The notes beneath the pieces were generated by a model that was given only the letters and a program-made list of their open reading frames with translations, was not told where the DNA came from and ran no database searches. This document shows positions 1-12,072 of a stretch of 32,495 nucleotides of DNA, piece by piece. The stretch is from assembly GCA_000969725.1 (NCBI GenBank), contig JXSR01S002425.1; one strand, written 5' to 3'. Each line of letters starts with the position of its first letter. The first letter of the stretch is position 1. The stretch is from Ophiothrix spiculata (lineage: Eukaryota; Echinodermata; Ophiuroidea; Amphilepidida; Ophiotrichidae). Both the position numbers and the translations under genes were made by a program.

Positions 1-906
1 ATATTTGGGTGTTTTAGAGTCAAAATTGTGCCAAAATTGCCCTAAATTGGCACTTTTTGCTCATTTTGAGCCTCTGTAACGGCCATTTTGAACAACGCCC
101 TCATTACAGATTGGCAGATTTTATTCATACAGAGGCATTACTTAAATACAAATGCCATTAAAGAAAAATCATTCTTTAAAATATGACTTGAGTGGTTTTT
201 ATTGCTTAAATTACCCCAAATTACTGTGTAAATTAGCCATTTTTAGTCATTTTGGCGGCCATCTTGAATCTTTGAAAGCATGATACCAGGCTAAAATGCT
301 ATAAAGTAGTAATTTGTGCATAAATGAATGGTTTAATGGTTAAAACGTGATATCTGGGTCTTCATGATTTTCATAATCATGATTTTTGTATCAAAATTGC
401 CAAAAATCTGCTATTTTTAGCTTAAATAGGGTAACTATGGCGGTCATTTTGAATCACGCCCTCTAGACGTAAATGCGTAAAATTGAATAATTTATTAGCA
501 GACACCTTTATGGCCTAAATAATGATGAATTACAAAGAAATTAAAGTACATACTCCACAAACCTTCCCATGATGCGAATAATGCCTATTTTTGAATGATG
601 ACAATATGTCAATCGGCGGCCATTTTTAATTTGGCAGCCATCTTGGATTTTCATAATAAGTGAAATATGACTAATTAAGGCATTTGTGATTCGTGTTTGT
701 CATTTCTAACTCAAACCATGTATGGTAATGCTGCCAAAATGATGAAATGTTGATTTTTGTGTTTTCAATAGGTGATAATGGCGGCCATTTTGAATTTTCA
801 AGATGGCTGCCATATTTGAAAAATGCAAAAATGGCTCCCATCCTAGAATGATTCAGTATAAAATTCTCTATCTTCATGCCAATTTTCATGCTTATATACA
901 AAACCG
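1..906. repeat. Degenerate array of units of about 176 bp carrying a GGCGGCCATTTTGAAT-like box
   Basis: A GGCC/GGTC box inside a 'GGCGGCCATTTTGAAT'-like motif recurs at 81, 257, 442, 618 and 783, so the spacing is 176, 185, 176 and 165 bp. Units 1 and 3 also share the following 'CGCCCTC', and a 'CCAAAATTGCCA/TTTTTAG'-type stretch precedes several boxes. The units have diverged strongly. The short reading frames here, for example 671-901 and 803-1003, are repeat translations with no recognisable domain. No gene is seen. Similar isolated boxes lie near 3950-3975 and 14795. Confidence 0.55.
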
Positions 907-944
907 CACAATTTCGTCAAAAACCTGCAAAAATATCCTCAAGT

Positions 945-1207
945 ACAAGCTTATAGATAAAAGCCGAGCCACTGCGACAAACGTTGCTTATGTGAGTCTT
1001 TAGCAAGAGATGGCTATCCAAAGTGACACCGAGATTGCGGGATTCAGGGCTTGGATTGATATTTGTATCACCGATCTTTAAAGGTGGAAGTTGTTCACAG
1101 TCAACAAAGCGAGTATGGAAATGTAATATCTCAGTCTTATTGTCATTGAGTTGGAGTTTGTTGTTCAAAGCCCAAGCTTTAATATCACGAATACAACCTT
1201 CCAAGCG
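945..1207 (-). pseudogene. L2/CR1-like non-LTR retrotransposon RT fragment (C-terminal part)
   Basis: Read on the minus strand, this segment encodes a stretch typical of the end of the reverse transcriptase domain in L2/CR1/Jockey-like elements. It includes 'WALNNKLQLNDNKTEIL' and then 'SRNLGVTLDSHLLLKTHI' followed by 'SNVCRSGSAF'. It has no start of its own and lacks the catalytic core. It ends on one side at the edge of repeat copy A and on the other just before 945. It is a 5'- and 3'-truncated fossil. A second fragment of the same type, on the plus strand at 12073-12915, shares the 'NLGVTLDS' block. The family is clear; the clade (L2 versus CR1) is an inference from this motif. Confidence 0.75.
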
Positions 1208-3352
1208 ATGCCCGAGGTCAGTTTTTTTTCCGGTTTGGAGCAATATGTGACAATCCGTTAGGGGGTGGTAACCCAAACCACATCCCATTCCACCCCATCC
1301 CAATAACAGATGGACGAGGATTAAACTGTGGCTCATATTATTTTTATTGAGGAGAATTCTTGAAGAATAATGTTTTTGATTTGTACTTACGCAGTTGAGT
1401 TCATAGGACTTCCTAATATCCTTTGGTGTCTTATAACAGTCAGAGATACCACTTTCAGGTTTTAAAATGAAATAAGTCTTTTAGAAGCACAAACCATGAC
1501 TTATTCACGTTTTTTATGATCTCTAATTTACATATTTTCATATATTTTCGGCCCGTGTTTAAGTATCTTTCAAGAATATGATGGCCTTTTCAGGATTTTA
1601 TTCAATGAAATCAGTGGCATCTTTGAACTTTGTTTTTGTATAGGAAACAATAACCCCGACATTGTATACAATGATGGATTTCGGTACCACATTTCCTAGA
1701 CTTCGCTTTGCATCGATATTGTATTTTTATAACATTTTACTTACTTTACAGTCATATTTTTCTTGATCCAAAACATAACAAGACTAGAATTTAATAATGA
1801 TCCAATACATGAATTTCTGTATTCAATTCATTAGCCTACTTTCTATCTTAGGGATAAAGTTTTCGTTGCGAGATTGATATCAGATTGCATCAGTAACTCT
1901 GCATTTTCTGATCAGCTGTGATTTTATTCATGCTGTCATTTTGATTGATATTTACAGACATATTTTTCTTATATTGATATTGACAGAATTTATGCAAAAT
2001 AAAGAAAAAATATTCAATCTTGATTTTACGTACAAGGCACAATGATATTGGATATCATTTAGGAGAGGTTCTTTATATTAGGCACAATGTCTCGACAAAT
2101 TCCTAACTCGTAAATGCTGAAGGAGTTTTCAAAACCAGTATTATTTAGCCTACTTTCTATCTTTGTGCCATTGTTATATGTATATATTTCTTGATATATA
2201 ATATTGTTATAGCCTGTTATCCTGAATACTATCCTGATTTACTATTATCTGATTTAGAATGAACAACAGGTTACGCATGAGATGTATAAAGTTTTCGATG
2301 AACTCGACAAAACACTCCATTATTGTGATTTACCTAATGCATTTACAGTAATAGATTGAGGATAAAACACTATCAACGTATCATGAAGATAATGTGAAAT
2401 GAACATAGGCTGGTAGATGTTCTCTTATCATATGTATTATATACAAAAAACCAACACGATTGCAAATATATGACACATTTTTTTATGATGTTTATTGGAG
2501 CGATGTAAATTTACTTCCTTCAAGCAGGTTATTTTATTCTTTCTCCGCTGTTGATGTTGTTTTCAATAAAATGTTGTCAAACGTGTTGATTTGTTGTCTT
2601 ATTAAATGTTGTGAAATCTAAATATGTATGAAAATTCCAGCAAGTTTGAAATTACTGAAGATATCAAAAATATAGTTATTTGAATAACCAAATAGATACT
2701 GAAGTGTCTCTATAATAATAATCAGAACACATATAATATTCCGTAAATTTTGGCAATTTTACAGATGTTTAAAACAAATATACAAACAACACTTATTTGC
2801 CACGAGATTTTACAATTAATGAAAACATGTTAAGTGACGTACTTAACTCTTCTTCCTTCCAATCCGTACTTATTTACCTCAAACATTTTGATCAGTTTCC
2901 CATTTGACAGCATTCAGACGGATAAAAGATACTCTCGAGGAAAGATAATTGACACGATATTTAAAATTGGTGACACATTCAGTGCTGCGACGTACCTCAA
3001 GGGCAACTGGAAATTAAGTGCCAAGACCAATAAATCAACCGACTTAAATAGTACAAAGAAACTTTTTAATATGTATTTACATAATCTGCCACATATCACT
3101 GATTTTGTTAGAGTACCAGGTAGATCAATTCAAAAAACCGATTCTTTTAAGGGCTAACCACAATGGTGAAATCTGGAAATTGGCAGTCTTTTACCATGTT
3201 AGGATTGTTGCAATTTCAATTTTGATACATCTTTAACTTTCATTTGATTTCAGTAGAACGTTCCCTTCAAAAGTTACATCCATTTCACCGGAATGGAGTC
3301 TCTCGAAATTCAATCAAATATATATGTTACTTTTTGTTGTATTATATTATTT
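1207..3352 (+). repeat. Large unclassified dispersed repeat, copy A
   Basis: This 2.1 kb block is colinear with three segments of copy B: 26560-27448, 28693-29290 and 31490-32112. Shared landmarks are the stretch 'CAATAACAGATGGACGAGG', the 'TTTTCGGCCC' region, 'GGTACCACATTT', the 'TTAGGCACAATGTCTCGAC' block and the long conserved core near 2850-3200. By eye the 5' part is roughly 88% alike and the 3' part much closer. No transposase, RT or terminal repeat is visible. The unit has the look of an old mobile or duplicated sequence, but its class is unknown. It keeps the unoccupied target (TA at 2074-2075) of the Tc1-like element that interrupts copy B. Confidence 0.8.
2911..3119 (+). other. Exon-like conserved core of repeat copy A (unassigned)
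   Basis: A 209 bp segment is bounded by an acceptor-like 'CATTTGACAG' and a donor-like 'GTACCAG|GTAGAT'. It is open in the plus frame and carries 'FSAATYLKGNWKLSAKTN' followed by a 'NMYLHNLPHITDF' stretch. The equivalent in copy B (31679-31887) has exactly the same length and only three base differences by eye. The two differences in the middle both change the encoded residue, so protein-level constraint is not shown. I do not recognise the peptide. It could be an exon captured by or duplicated with the repeat, a noncoding conserved element, or simply a recently homogenised stretch. Confidence 0.35.
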
Positions 3353-4059
3353 GTCTTAAAGAATACTTGTAATCTCAACCGGTGCACAGCGATAATTTGC
3401 CTATTGACGATGTACCAAAATACTCTGATACTTACTGGAGAAAACAACAATCAAAACCAACGGCCTAGCTCACTCCTAACAGATTTGCTTGTCTGACCTC
3501 GGTTCGTTGCCTTGGTATCGTGTGTATCGTGTCCCTATGTTAGCGCCGGGTAAGTCGCTCGGGGGCGGGGGGTCCCATTCTGGAGGTGACGCATATGTAA
3601 GGCCTAAAAGCCCCCCTCCCCCCCCCCTTCAGCATCGCTGACACCCAAAGAGCCTTTATTTTATAAATGCATGTGCTCTCATGTCTGTATCTCAACAACG
3701 AGCACGGTGACCTATATTTTTTCGTTTAGAATCGTTATCAGCACAAATAAATCTACCAAATACTAATTTTTTTAAGAAAATCAATGGAGTATTTGCATCT
3801 CAGAGAAAACCCCTTAAACAATGGTTTAGCTAAACATCTTTCTGGAATACGGGCCTTTATGTTGAAAATTATTATTTGATAATGGCTTCTGGAGCTATAA
3901 AAAATACATCTGACTCCAAAATATGTCAGATGCATATTTCAAGTTCAGAATGGCTGCCAAAATGGCCGCCAAAATAGCTGATTTTCATTAAAATCGACAA
4001 AAACAATCTTTAAACTGCCTGATATCATAAATAATCAACAGGAATACTACATTGATGAT
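3353..4059. other. Intergenic sequence with G/C-run repeat
   Basis: No gene is seen. A block at about 3540-3640 has 'GGGGGCGGGGGGTCCC' and, about 40 bp on, a complementary C-run ('CCCCCCTCCCC'). It could fold back and looks like a dispersed repeat. Near 3950-3975 there are two adjacent 'GGCNGCCAAAATGGC'-type boxes like those of the 1-906 array. The minus-strand open frame at 3753-3935 has no recognisable feature. Confidence 0.4.
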
Positions 4060-4380
4060 CATCAGCGTACAAACCAGAATGGCTTCAGGAAAGTAAGAAC
4101 AGGAGTGTGTCATATTTTAGTTGTACCAAGTATTATCGAAGATTTAAAGCTGAACAACTTCTGCTATTATCACATTCATCGACTTTAACAAAGTGTTAGA
4201 TGCTATCCACTGCGGCAAAATAAAATGAATTCATGAAATAAAGCAATTGCAGTAAAAAATGTCAAATGCTGCATTTCTGTGAAGAACATAATATAGTGCT
4301 GACTGACTTTTTCCATGGTACCGCTACTATACTCATTAACACAGACACTAAAATAGATATTCCTCCTAGAAATGCAAAAC
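4060..4380 (+). pseudogene. Degenerate RTE-like reverse transcriptase fragment
   Basis: Plus-strand sequence from 4072 encodes 'NQNGFR', and further on, in a shifted frame, 'FIDFNKVLDAIHCGKIK'. These match 'NQNGFR' and 'FIDFKKAFDSVHRGKML' of the better preserved RTE-like copy at 9418-10709, in the same order and at similar spacing. The fragment has multiple stops and frame changes and is recognisable only through these two blocks. The motif A aspartates of 'IDF..VLD' are still readable. It lies downstream of the known transporter exons and antisense to them. It is far more decayed than the 9418 copy, so the two insertions probably differ in age. Confidence 0.6.
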
Positions 4381-4964
4381 TCATCACAGATTCCTCATCG
4401 AAATAATGACCTGAAGGGAAAAAAGCCAAAAACAAAAACAATATGATTCGTTAAAATAATGAGGGAATACAAAAAATAAATAAAAACAATTTCATCATCA
4501 GTACATGCTTTTTGGAATGGCTACAGTTGTAACATTTCTTTTTGATAGAAAAACAATCTTTTTTAGTTGTCAACAAGTGCTATGTGGTGAATGCTCCAGT
4601 CTCTATTGAAACAATTGAATCCTATTATCTTTTCAACCAGCCTTTAAGGTGCAATGACTGATTATGATTTTTCTGATCCTGATTTTGCTTTTTAAAGATT
4701 CCCGCAATTGAAGAGGATAAGCTCTACAGTGATGGGTCAGATGGTTTTATATTAACCCTTTTATTTTTGTAACGTTTGTCATCAGGAGGTTGTTTTATAC
4801 CATCCCCTGTCAATTTGAAATTGATACAGCTTGAAATTAAGTTGTTTTAATACAGAGTATAAAGTTGGGTCTCCTCTTTTAATTGATACCAAAATCATGA
4901 AAATCGGCCAAGGAATTACGTAATTATGTCGTCATAAGTATTTCCAACACATATCTGTATATTC
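4381..4964. other. No recognisable feature; expected location of a missing transporter exon
   Basis: This stretch lies 3' of transporter exon 3 on the minus strand, where the exon for the twelfth membrane segment might be expected. I read the minus strand in search of an acceptor followed by a hydrophobic segment with an SLC16-like 'TGSY..F' start and found none. It is plain AT-rich sequence. Confidence 0.4.
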
Positions 4965-4991
4965 CATCATCATCATCATCATCATCATCAT
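4965..4991. repeat. (CAT)9 microsatellite just beyond the exon 3 donor
   Basis: Nine CAT units, read as GAT on the gene strand, begin 12 bases downstream of the proposed donor of the transporter gene. If the donor were not used, the frame would read through them as a run of eight aspartates and stop about 15 codons later. The run is more likely intronic. Confidence 0.85.
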
Positions 4992-5003
4992 TCCCTAACT
5001 TAC

Positions 5004-5807
5004 CTATTACGCTACCACCAATGAGGCTTCCAAACGGATAAGTCAATGAAGCCACGCTGTAACCTTTAATCACATGTTCCTTTCCAAGAATCTCAGCTGA
5101 AGCTCCAAAACTCAAACAAACTAAAGTACCACATGAAAGCCCATTTATTACAGATAATATAGACAAGATAATGAAATTATCTGAAAGTACGTCAGAAAAG
5201 AATGCAATTGCGTTTAAAATACCTAAAATGACATACAACTGTAATGCAGTGAAGAAACCTTTTTGAATTATTGGACCCATAAGTAGACGACCTATCAAAA
5301 CACCAATTGCACCAAATGTTGAGAGAAATGCTGAATATTTTTGCGAAATGCTGTGTGTAGCACTATGTGGTATAAGGAAAATTACCCAAGCTGCAAATAA
5401 TAAACCTGATAGTATATCAACTGCAAGAAGAAATATAAATGTGGGATTTTCAATAAAAAGAAACTTTATAAATGAAACGGCTTTTCGTAAGTCTGTATCT
5501 AATGAGTTATGTGAACTATTCGAGTCTCTAACATTTTGTGAATTAATAGGTTCGTATTCCGAGTTAGATATATTCTTTGGACGAAATAGAAATCCACACA
5601 TAACATTGTGAGCGTTTATTGCCCCTAATAACAAAAAACCACCACGCCATCCATACAATTGACTAAGAAACTGAAAAATTGGCGGGAAAATCATCATGCC
5701 AAGAGCTGCTCCTGCGCTCATGAATCCAAAGGCGCTGTTCATATTTTGTGGGAAGTATTGTGGAATCACAAATGTGGCTGATTGATGCGACAAACATGAT
5801 CCTAAAC
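5004..5807 (-). CDS. SLC16-like MFS transporter, exon 3 (membrane segments 4 to 11)
   Basis: This exon completes the second half of a monocarboxylate transporter-like (SLC16) protein of the major facilitator superfamily, a twelve-segment plasma membrane carrier. It opens after the acceptor 'TTTAATTTCAG' and continues exon 2 in phase as 'GLGSCLSHQSATFVIPQYFP'. The family's TM5 signature, normally YFxKRRxLAxGxAxAG, reads 'YFPQNMNSAFGFMSAGAALG': YF and AG are kept but the basic residues are lost. A hydrophilic loop rich in N and S follows TM6. TM8 keeps the family arginine in 'GVLIGRLLMGP', while the partner acidic residue is not evident. The exon ends at 'GTAATAG|GTAAGT', a near-perfect donor in phase 1. 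The open frame runs on into a GAT repeat and a stop at 4924, which I take as intron. The substrate cannot be stated, because the charged signature residues differ from lactate carriers. Confidence 0.85.
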
Positions 5808-7667
<1,860 letters not shown>

Positions 7668-7808
7668 CTGAAATAGTTAGAAAGAATCCAAACCAATGTA
7701 CAGACTGCGTCCATGACGCGACCCACAAAGCCGAACATGACAAGATGCCTCCTACAATTGTAATTATTCTAGCTCCATATATTTCTGCTGCGACTACAGC
7801 TGCGGGTG
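7668..7808 (-). CDS. SLC16-like MFS transporter, exon 2 (end of TM2 to TM4)
   Basis: This 141 bp exon lies between the acceptor 'CCTTTAATCACAG' and the donor 'TTTCAG|GTTAGT'. It enters with two bases completing an alanine codon and leaves in phase 1, so it joins exons 1 and 3 exactly. It encodes 'APAAVVAAEIYGARIITIVG', then 'GILSCSALWVASW' and 'WFGFFLTIS'. This corresponds to the end of TM2, the cytoplasmic loop with the family pattern (FG.R.v...Gg), TM3 and the start of TM4. The small loop keeps 'YGAR', matching the 'FGARPVV' type sequence of SLC16 carriers. Its internal methionine frame is not a separate gene. Confidence 0.88.
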
Positions 7809-8150
7809 CTGTGATTAAAGGGCATGAGAAAGAGTGTCATGGTTTAAATGATGTTTATAACTCTAGTGTTAGCTTCTCAGCTAAGATCCCGCAAGTTGAA
7901 GGCTCGCTTGTCCTATGATATTATGTCAATTTTCAGTACAAAATTGTCATTTTTGCTCAAATTGTAAGATTTGTTAACAATTTGTAGCTAAAATTAGCCG
8001 ATTTGACAGGTTTTTTTAGCACGTTACGCGCGCATTACAAAATATCATAAATTTACTCCAACCATTTTTGCTCAAAAATTGTTTGATTAAAAAAAAAATA
8101 GCCGCCCCCAACCTTAAATTTAAAAATTTAACCTTCTGTCGCCACTACCT

Positions 8151-8465
8151 AAGGTTCGAAAATGAAAAAAAAAAGTTCGCCAGTCAGAAAACGTATTTTC
8201 CTATACCTTAGTTTGAAAATTAAATGTGATTGATAAAGTTTAATAATCACCCCAAGACCAATAATCTACTCATACGGACTAACTAAAACAAATCGTGTTA
8301 ACATATTCGGAATGGCGAACCTTTTTTCATTTTCGGACTATTTGGCCATATTTCGAACCTTAGGATTAGCGAATCCTTTATATTATCAACTGGCGGACCG
8401 TACTTCATTTTCGGAGTTACGAACCGTATTGTGGTTTTCGGACTATTAAACCTTTTTTTAAGACC
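8151..8465. repeat. Foldback minisatellite with GGTTCGCCAGTCCGAAAATGAA-like units, copy 1
   Basis: The left part carries the unit in one orientation ('AAGGTTCGAAAATGAAAA', 'GTTCGCCAGTCAGAAAA') and the right part carries it inverted and repeated ('GGAATGGCGAACC', 'TTCATTTTCGGACTATT', 'TTCGGAGTTACGAACC'). The same structure recurs at 30874-31180, better preserved. Units of about 25-40 bp are imperfect. The open frame on the minus strand here is a product of the repeat. Confidence 0.7.
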
Positions 8466-9417
8466 ACCTCTTGTTCTACGTTTTGTAATGATCGATTTCT
8501 GAATGCGCAATATGTTTAAATCTACTATTCGGATTACCATGTGTCGTGCAAGATTGATTGATCAAGATCGGCCAGTTTATAATATAGCTCATAACTCATC
8601 AATATGCGTTACGCAATCGATTACAATCCCAGCCGAAAAATAAACTGACGTGAGCAACTATAAAGTATCGTCTTTCACAACCATACTGCTTATAAAAAAA
8701 TAAAAATAAAAAACACGGTTCCCCAAAATTCTAGGGTAAGCCGCCACAGTTTGAGATTATTTATTTTAAAAGCGATTCACTCGGATAGTTACCACTATTC
8801 ATCATGTTCATGTAAATCATTTATATCCTTGATCCATAAAACACCGTGAAGTCTGGCCGAGAATGTTAAATCATGCAAAACATGATAAAATAGATCATAT
8901 TCACTGCATGTCTTACCAGACTATTATGCATCCAACACCATGCGATCAGTAATGCCACCACATCCCACTACACAAATTTGTATACGGGGGTCATTCAAAA
9001 AGTTCTACCTGTTGTACCTTTCTACTTGAAAACTGTCACACATATGGTGAGATAAATAATATCATTATCTTTTCTAGATTTCTGTATGTGAACTGGAAAC
9101 GGTGAAATATCTAATGACATTGCACCTGAAATTATATGTGCAGCTACAGCTTATGTATAAACAACCATCTGGACACCCAGAACGAGAGCGAGTGTTTTCT
9201 AATCTGTCTGCCTGTGTGCCCCAAATTACAGTGAAATTAATGAATGAAAGGTTCAAGACAAACTTCAATTAAATCAGGATACAACAGAGTTTTGTGTGAT
9301 GATCAGTAAGAGATCTTATAACAAAGGCGATTTTCAGCTGAAACCTTATGATGTAATTATCAAACCATACACGTCTAGCCCTTTTCTATTCATGAATTAT
9401 CCATTGTGTTTCTTTTT
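8466..9417. other. Intronic sequence without recognised feature
   Basis: AT-rich DNA. A 'GGGGGTCATTCAAAAAGTT' motif at 8985-9005, flanked by TATAC, resembles the end of a mariner-type element, but no partner end was found. The minus-strand frame at 9074-9268 has no recognisable domain. Confidence 0.3.
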
Positions 9418-10709
9418 AGGGGCATCAGCTTAACATCCATAGCAGCAAAAATCTTCAACCGCTTGATACTCAATCGCATTCGACCTCACATTGAACCTCT
9501 GCTCAGACCAAACCAAAATGGGTTTCGCGCTGAAAGCTCAACTACTTCCCACATCCTTGCCTTACAAAGACTTATAGAAGGAATCAAGGACAAGAATCTT
9601 GAATGTGTCATCACCTTCATAGACTTCAAAAAGGCCTTTGATTCAGTGCACAGAGGTAAAATGCTCAAGATTCTCACTGCTTACGGGATTCCGAATACCA
9701 TCGTCGAAGCAATCAATACCATGTACAGCAGCACAAAAGCAGTTGTGTTATCACCAGATGGTGAAACTGAGGCTTTCGAGATTTTAGCAGGAGTGCTACA
9801 GGGCGATACTTTAGCACCTTACCTGTTCATCATTGTGCTAGATTATGTGATGAGAATGGCAATCAGAGAAAACAAGGACATGCCGGGCTTTACAGTAAAA
9901 CCTCGAAGAAGTCGAAGGCACCCTGCCGAAGTCATTACCGACCTAGATTTCGCAGATGACATTGCCTTGCTATCCGACACATTACAACAAGCTCAAGAAC
10001 TGCTGACCAGAGTCGAGGATGCTGCTGCAACAGTTGGTCTTATGATGAATGCTTAAAAAAAAAAACTCATGGCATATAACATCAAGACCGATGTTGCACT
10101 GTCCACAGTAGAGGGAAGTCAACTAGATCAGGTCCAAGACTTACAATACCGGGGCTCTTGGGTAGATGAGTCGGAAAAGGATTTTCATGTCCGAAAAGCC
10201 CTCGCATGGAAAGCTTGTAACAAAATGCGCCTTCTCTGGAAATCCAATCTACCAGACTTGTTAAGATCAGCTTCTTCCGTGCAGCTGTAAAAAGTATTCT
10301 GTTGTATGGCTCAGATGGGTGGACACTAACAGAAAGACTTGAAGCCAGGTTAGATTGGTGCTACACCAGACTATTAATGATGGTTCAAAACCTCAACTGG
10401 AGAGATCATCCTACCAGGGAGGTAATATATGGTGATTTACCCAAACTATCAGAAATAGTGAGAGGTCGCCGCCTAAACTTGCTGCTCACTGTGCTAGACG
10501 GCTTGAGGAGCCAGTATCTGGACTAGTGTTCTGGACGCCCACCCAAGGGACACGTGCATAAGGAAGACCAAGGCTGACCTACCCAGTACTTCTTACACAG
10601 GATGCTGGCATTGATCAAAACGAACTTCTCAAATTCATGCTAAACAGACAGCAGTGGAGAAAATTCATCATGGCTTCCGACCGCGGTCGACATAGATAGA
10701 TAGATAGTG
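9418..10709 (+). pseudogene. RTE-like non-LTR retrotransposon, 5'-truncated, inactivated RT
   Basis: The sequence begins abruptly at 'RGISLTSIAAKIFNRLILNR', near the start of the RT fingers, so the endonuclease and 5' parts are missing. RT motifs follow in order: 'NQNGFR', motif A 'FIDFKKAFDSV', motif B 'GVLQGDTLAPYLF' and motif C 'FADDIALLSD', followed by the thumb and C-terminal region ending 'RQQWRKFIMASDRGRHR'. Breaks are few: an in-frame stop at 10054-10056 beside an A-run, a one-base loss near 10263, a frame change near 10480 and a stop at about 10549. The 3' end passes directly into (ATAG)n, in keeping with the short-repeat tails of RTE-type elements. The active-site aspartates survive. 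RTE assignment rests on motif character and the tail. Confidence 0.85.
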
Positions 10710-11759
10710 TTTCTTTTGTTTAAAGTTCGTTGCCCTGAAAGTTATTTTTTAAGAATGAGGTCTAGAGCGTTATCTAACAAAGCATTTAGATAACGTTCTG
10801 GGTAGTGAAGTGAGACGAGATTGAGAATTAGAAACACTGATTCTAGTTTGACAATATCAACATTATTATTATGCAGTCATGAAGTCAGTGAATTAAATTG
10901 GTAACCTTGATATTTAAATCAAATAGTTCTATAGAATTAGATCCGAACCTGATGACAGCGTTTTACGTAATAATGGTAAAACCGTTAAAAACAAATATCA
11001 TTCGAGCTCTGAGTTCTGAAGTATTTGTTTGCATTTTAAAACACCATCAGGTAAATATCACGTTTACGTTTCGCATTGTATCAAATAGCTATTTTAAAAT
11101 TGGATATCACCATGTTAATTATCTCGCTTTGTTCGTTTGCATAATAATTCATTATAATGTCAAATACATGTACACAATAATAAACACGGGCATATGAATA
11201 AAAACAGAAACAAGGGAGTCAAGGGAATCTACCATTAATTTTGAAACACGATTCCAGCATAGTAGACATACAGCAAGAGCCCATGGCTTATGTTTCATCA
11301 AAGAATGTCATACATCTAAAATGCAGTACCTGGATGGTACCAAAAGGAACGCGTTGCTATGGCCGATGTAATGAAATTTGTCATTTGTGTGTACAAAATA
11401 CAGAAAATATATGGTGTTAGAAATATTGGTTTATAAAATTAAACCTTTGACCCTTTTTCAATAATCACCAACTATCATTGATAACTGACCACCGTGTTAA
11501 AGGCATACAATTATTTTCTCTTGAAACGCATCATTAAATACACGGTCTTATGGTGAGATCGATTAATCAGCTTCAATCGTCTTCAATTGTCCTGCCTTTT
11601 TAGCATAGTCTTTAGCACAATCACAAGATATCACCAGACACAGGAGTGTTTTAAAATTAAATTATGATGGATATTTTACTTATTAGATATTTTGAAATTA
11701 CATTTTTCATGTTTTTAATAAACATTTCAAATAATATACCTCTGCTCGCCGTGTATGTC
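10710..11759. other. Intronic AT-rich sequence without recognised feature
   Basis: I see no gene, RNA or transposon end here. The open frame at 10898-11197 lacks recognisable domains, coding bias or splice context and is probably chance. Confidence 0.3.
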
Positions 11760-12060
11760 AGATAAACGGTTCAACAGAGACCATTATCAGATATAATGTA
11801 TCATGGTATGGAATGGCTTGTCATTAGACTATCATACTGCGCGTCTCGCCTTATGAGAGTCTAATAAGCCTGTTTGAAGAATGGCCGTCACAAAAGGAGA
11901 GGACGCTATTCCAAATGGGTAAAATTAACATGACTATAGGAGAGGGCGTGCTTCGGTTTGGGTAAAACACAAAACATGTTTAGTCGAGTGTGCAATGTCA
12001 GCCATACCTCAAAAAGGCTAATGGTATATCTGATAACGGTCTCTGTTTCACCATTTATCT
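11760..12060. mobile_element. MITE-like element with inverted ends of about 45 bp
   Basis: The left end 'AGATAAACGGTTCAACAGAG' continues with ACC.TTATCAGATAT. It is matched in reverse at 12017-12060 (reverse complement 'AGATAAATGGTGAAACAGAG', then ACC.TTATCAGATAT). About 300 bp in all with no coding capacity. A clear target duplication is not visible, so the superfamily is undetermined. It abuts the start of the recognisable L2-like fragment. Confidence 0.65.
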
Positions 12061-12072
12061 AGTACATATTTG

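Noticed and set aside
4924..5003. C-terminal GKLG-polyaspartate tail of the transporter frame
   Set aside because: A near-consensus donor (GTAATAG|GTAAGT) precedes it, and the tail would replace the twelfth membrane segment by microsatellite-coded residues.
8985..9290. Mariner-like end and possible transposase fragment (GGGGGTCATTCAAAAAGTT and downstream frame)
   Set aside because: No matching second end and no convincing transposase motif could be found.
9411..9418. Splice acceptor (TTCTTTTTAG) joining the RT frame to an upstream exon
   Set aside because: It coincides with the 5' truncation point of the RTE-like element and no upstream coding segment was found; it is probably chance.
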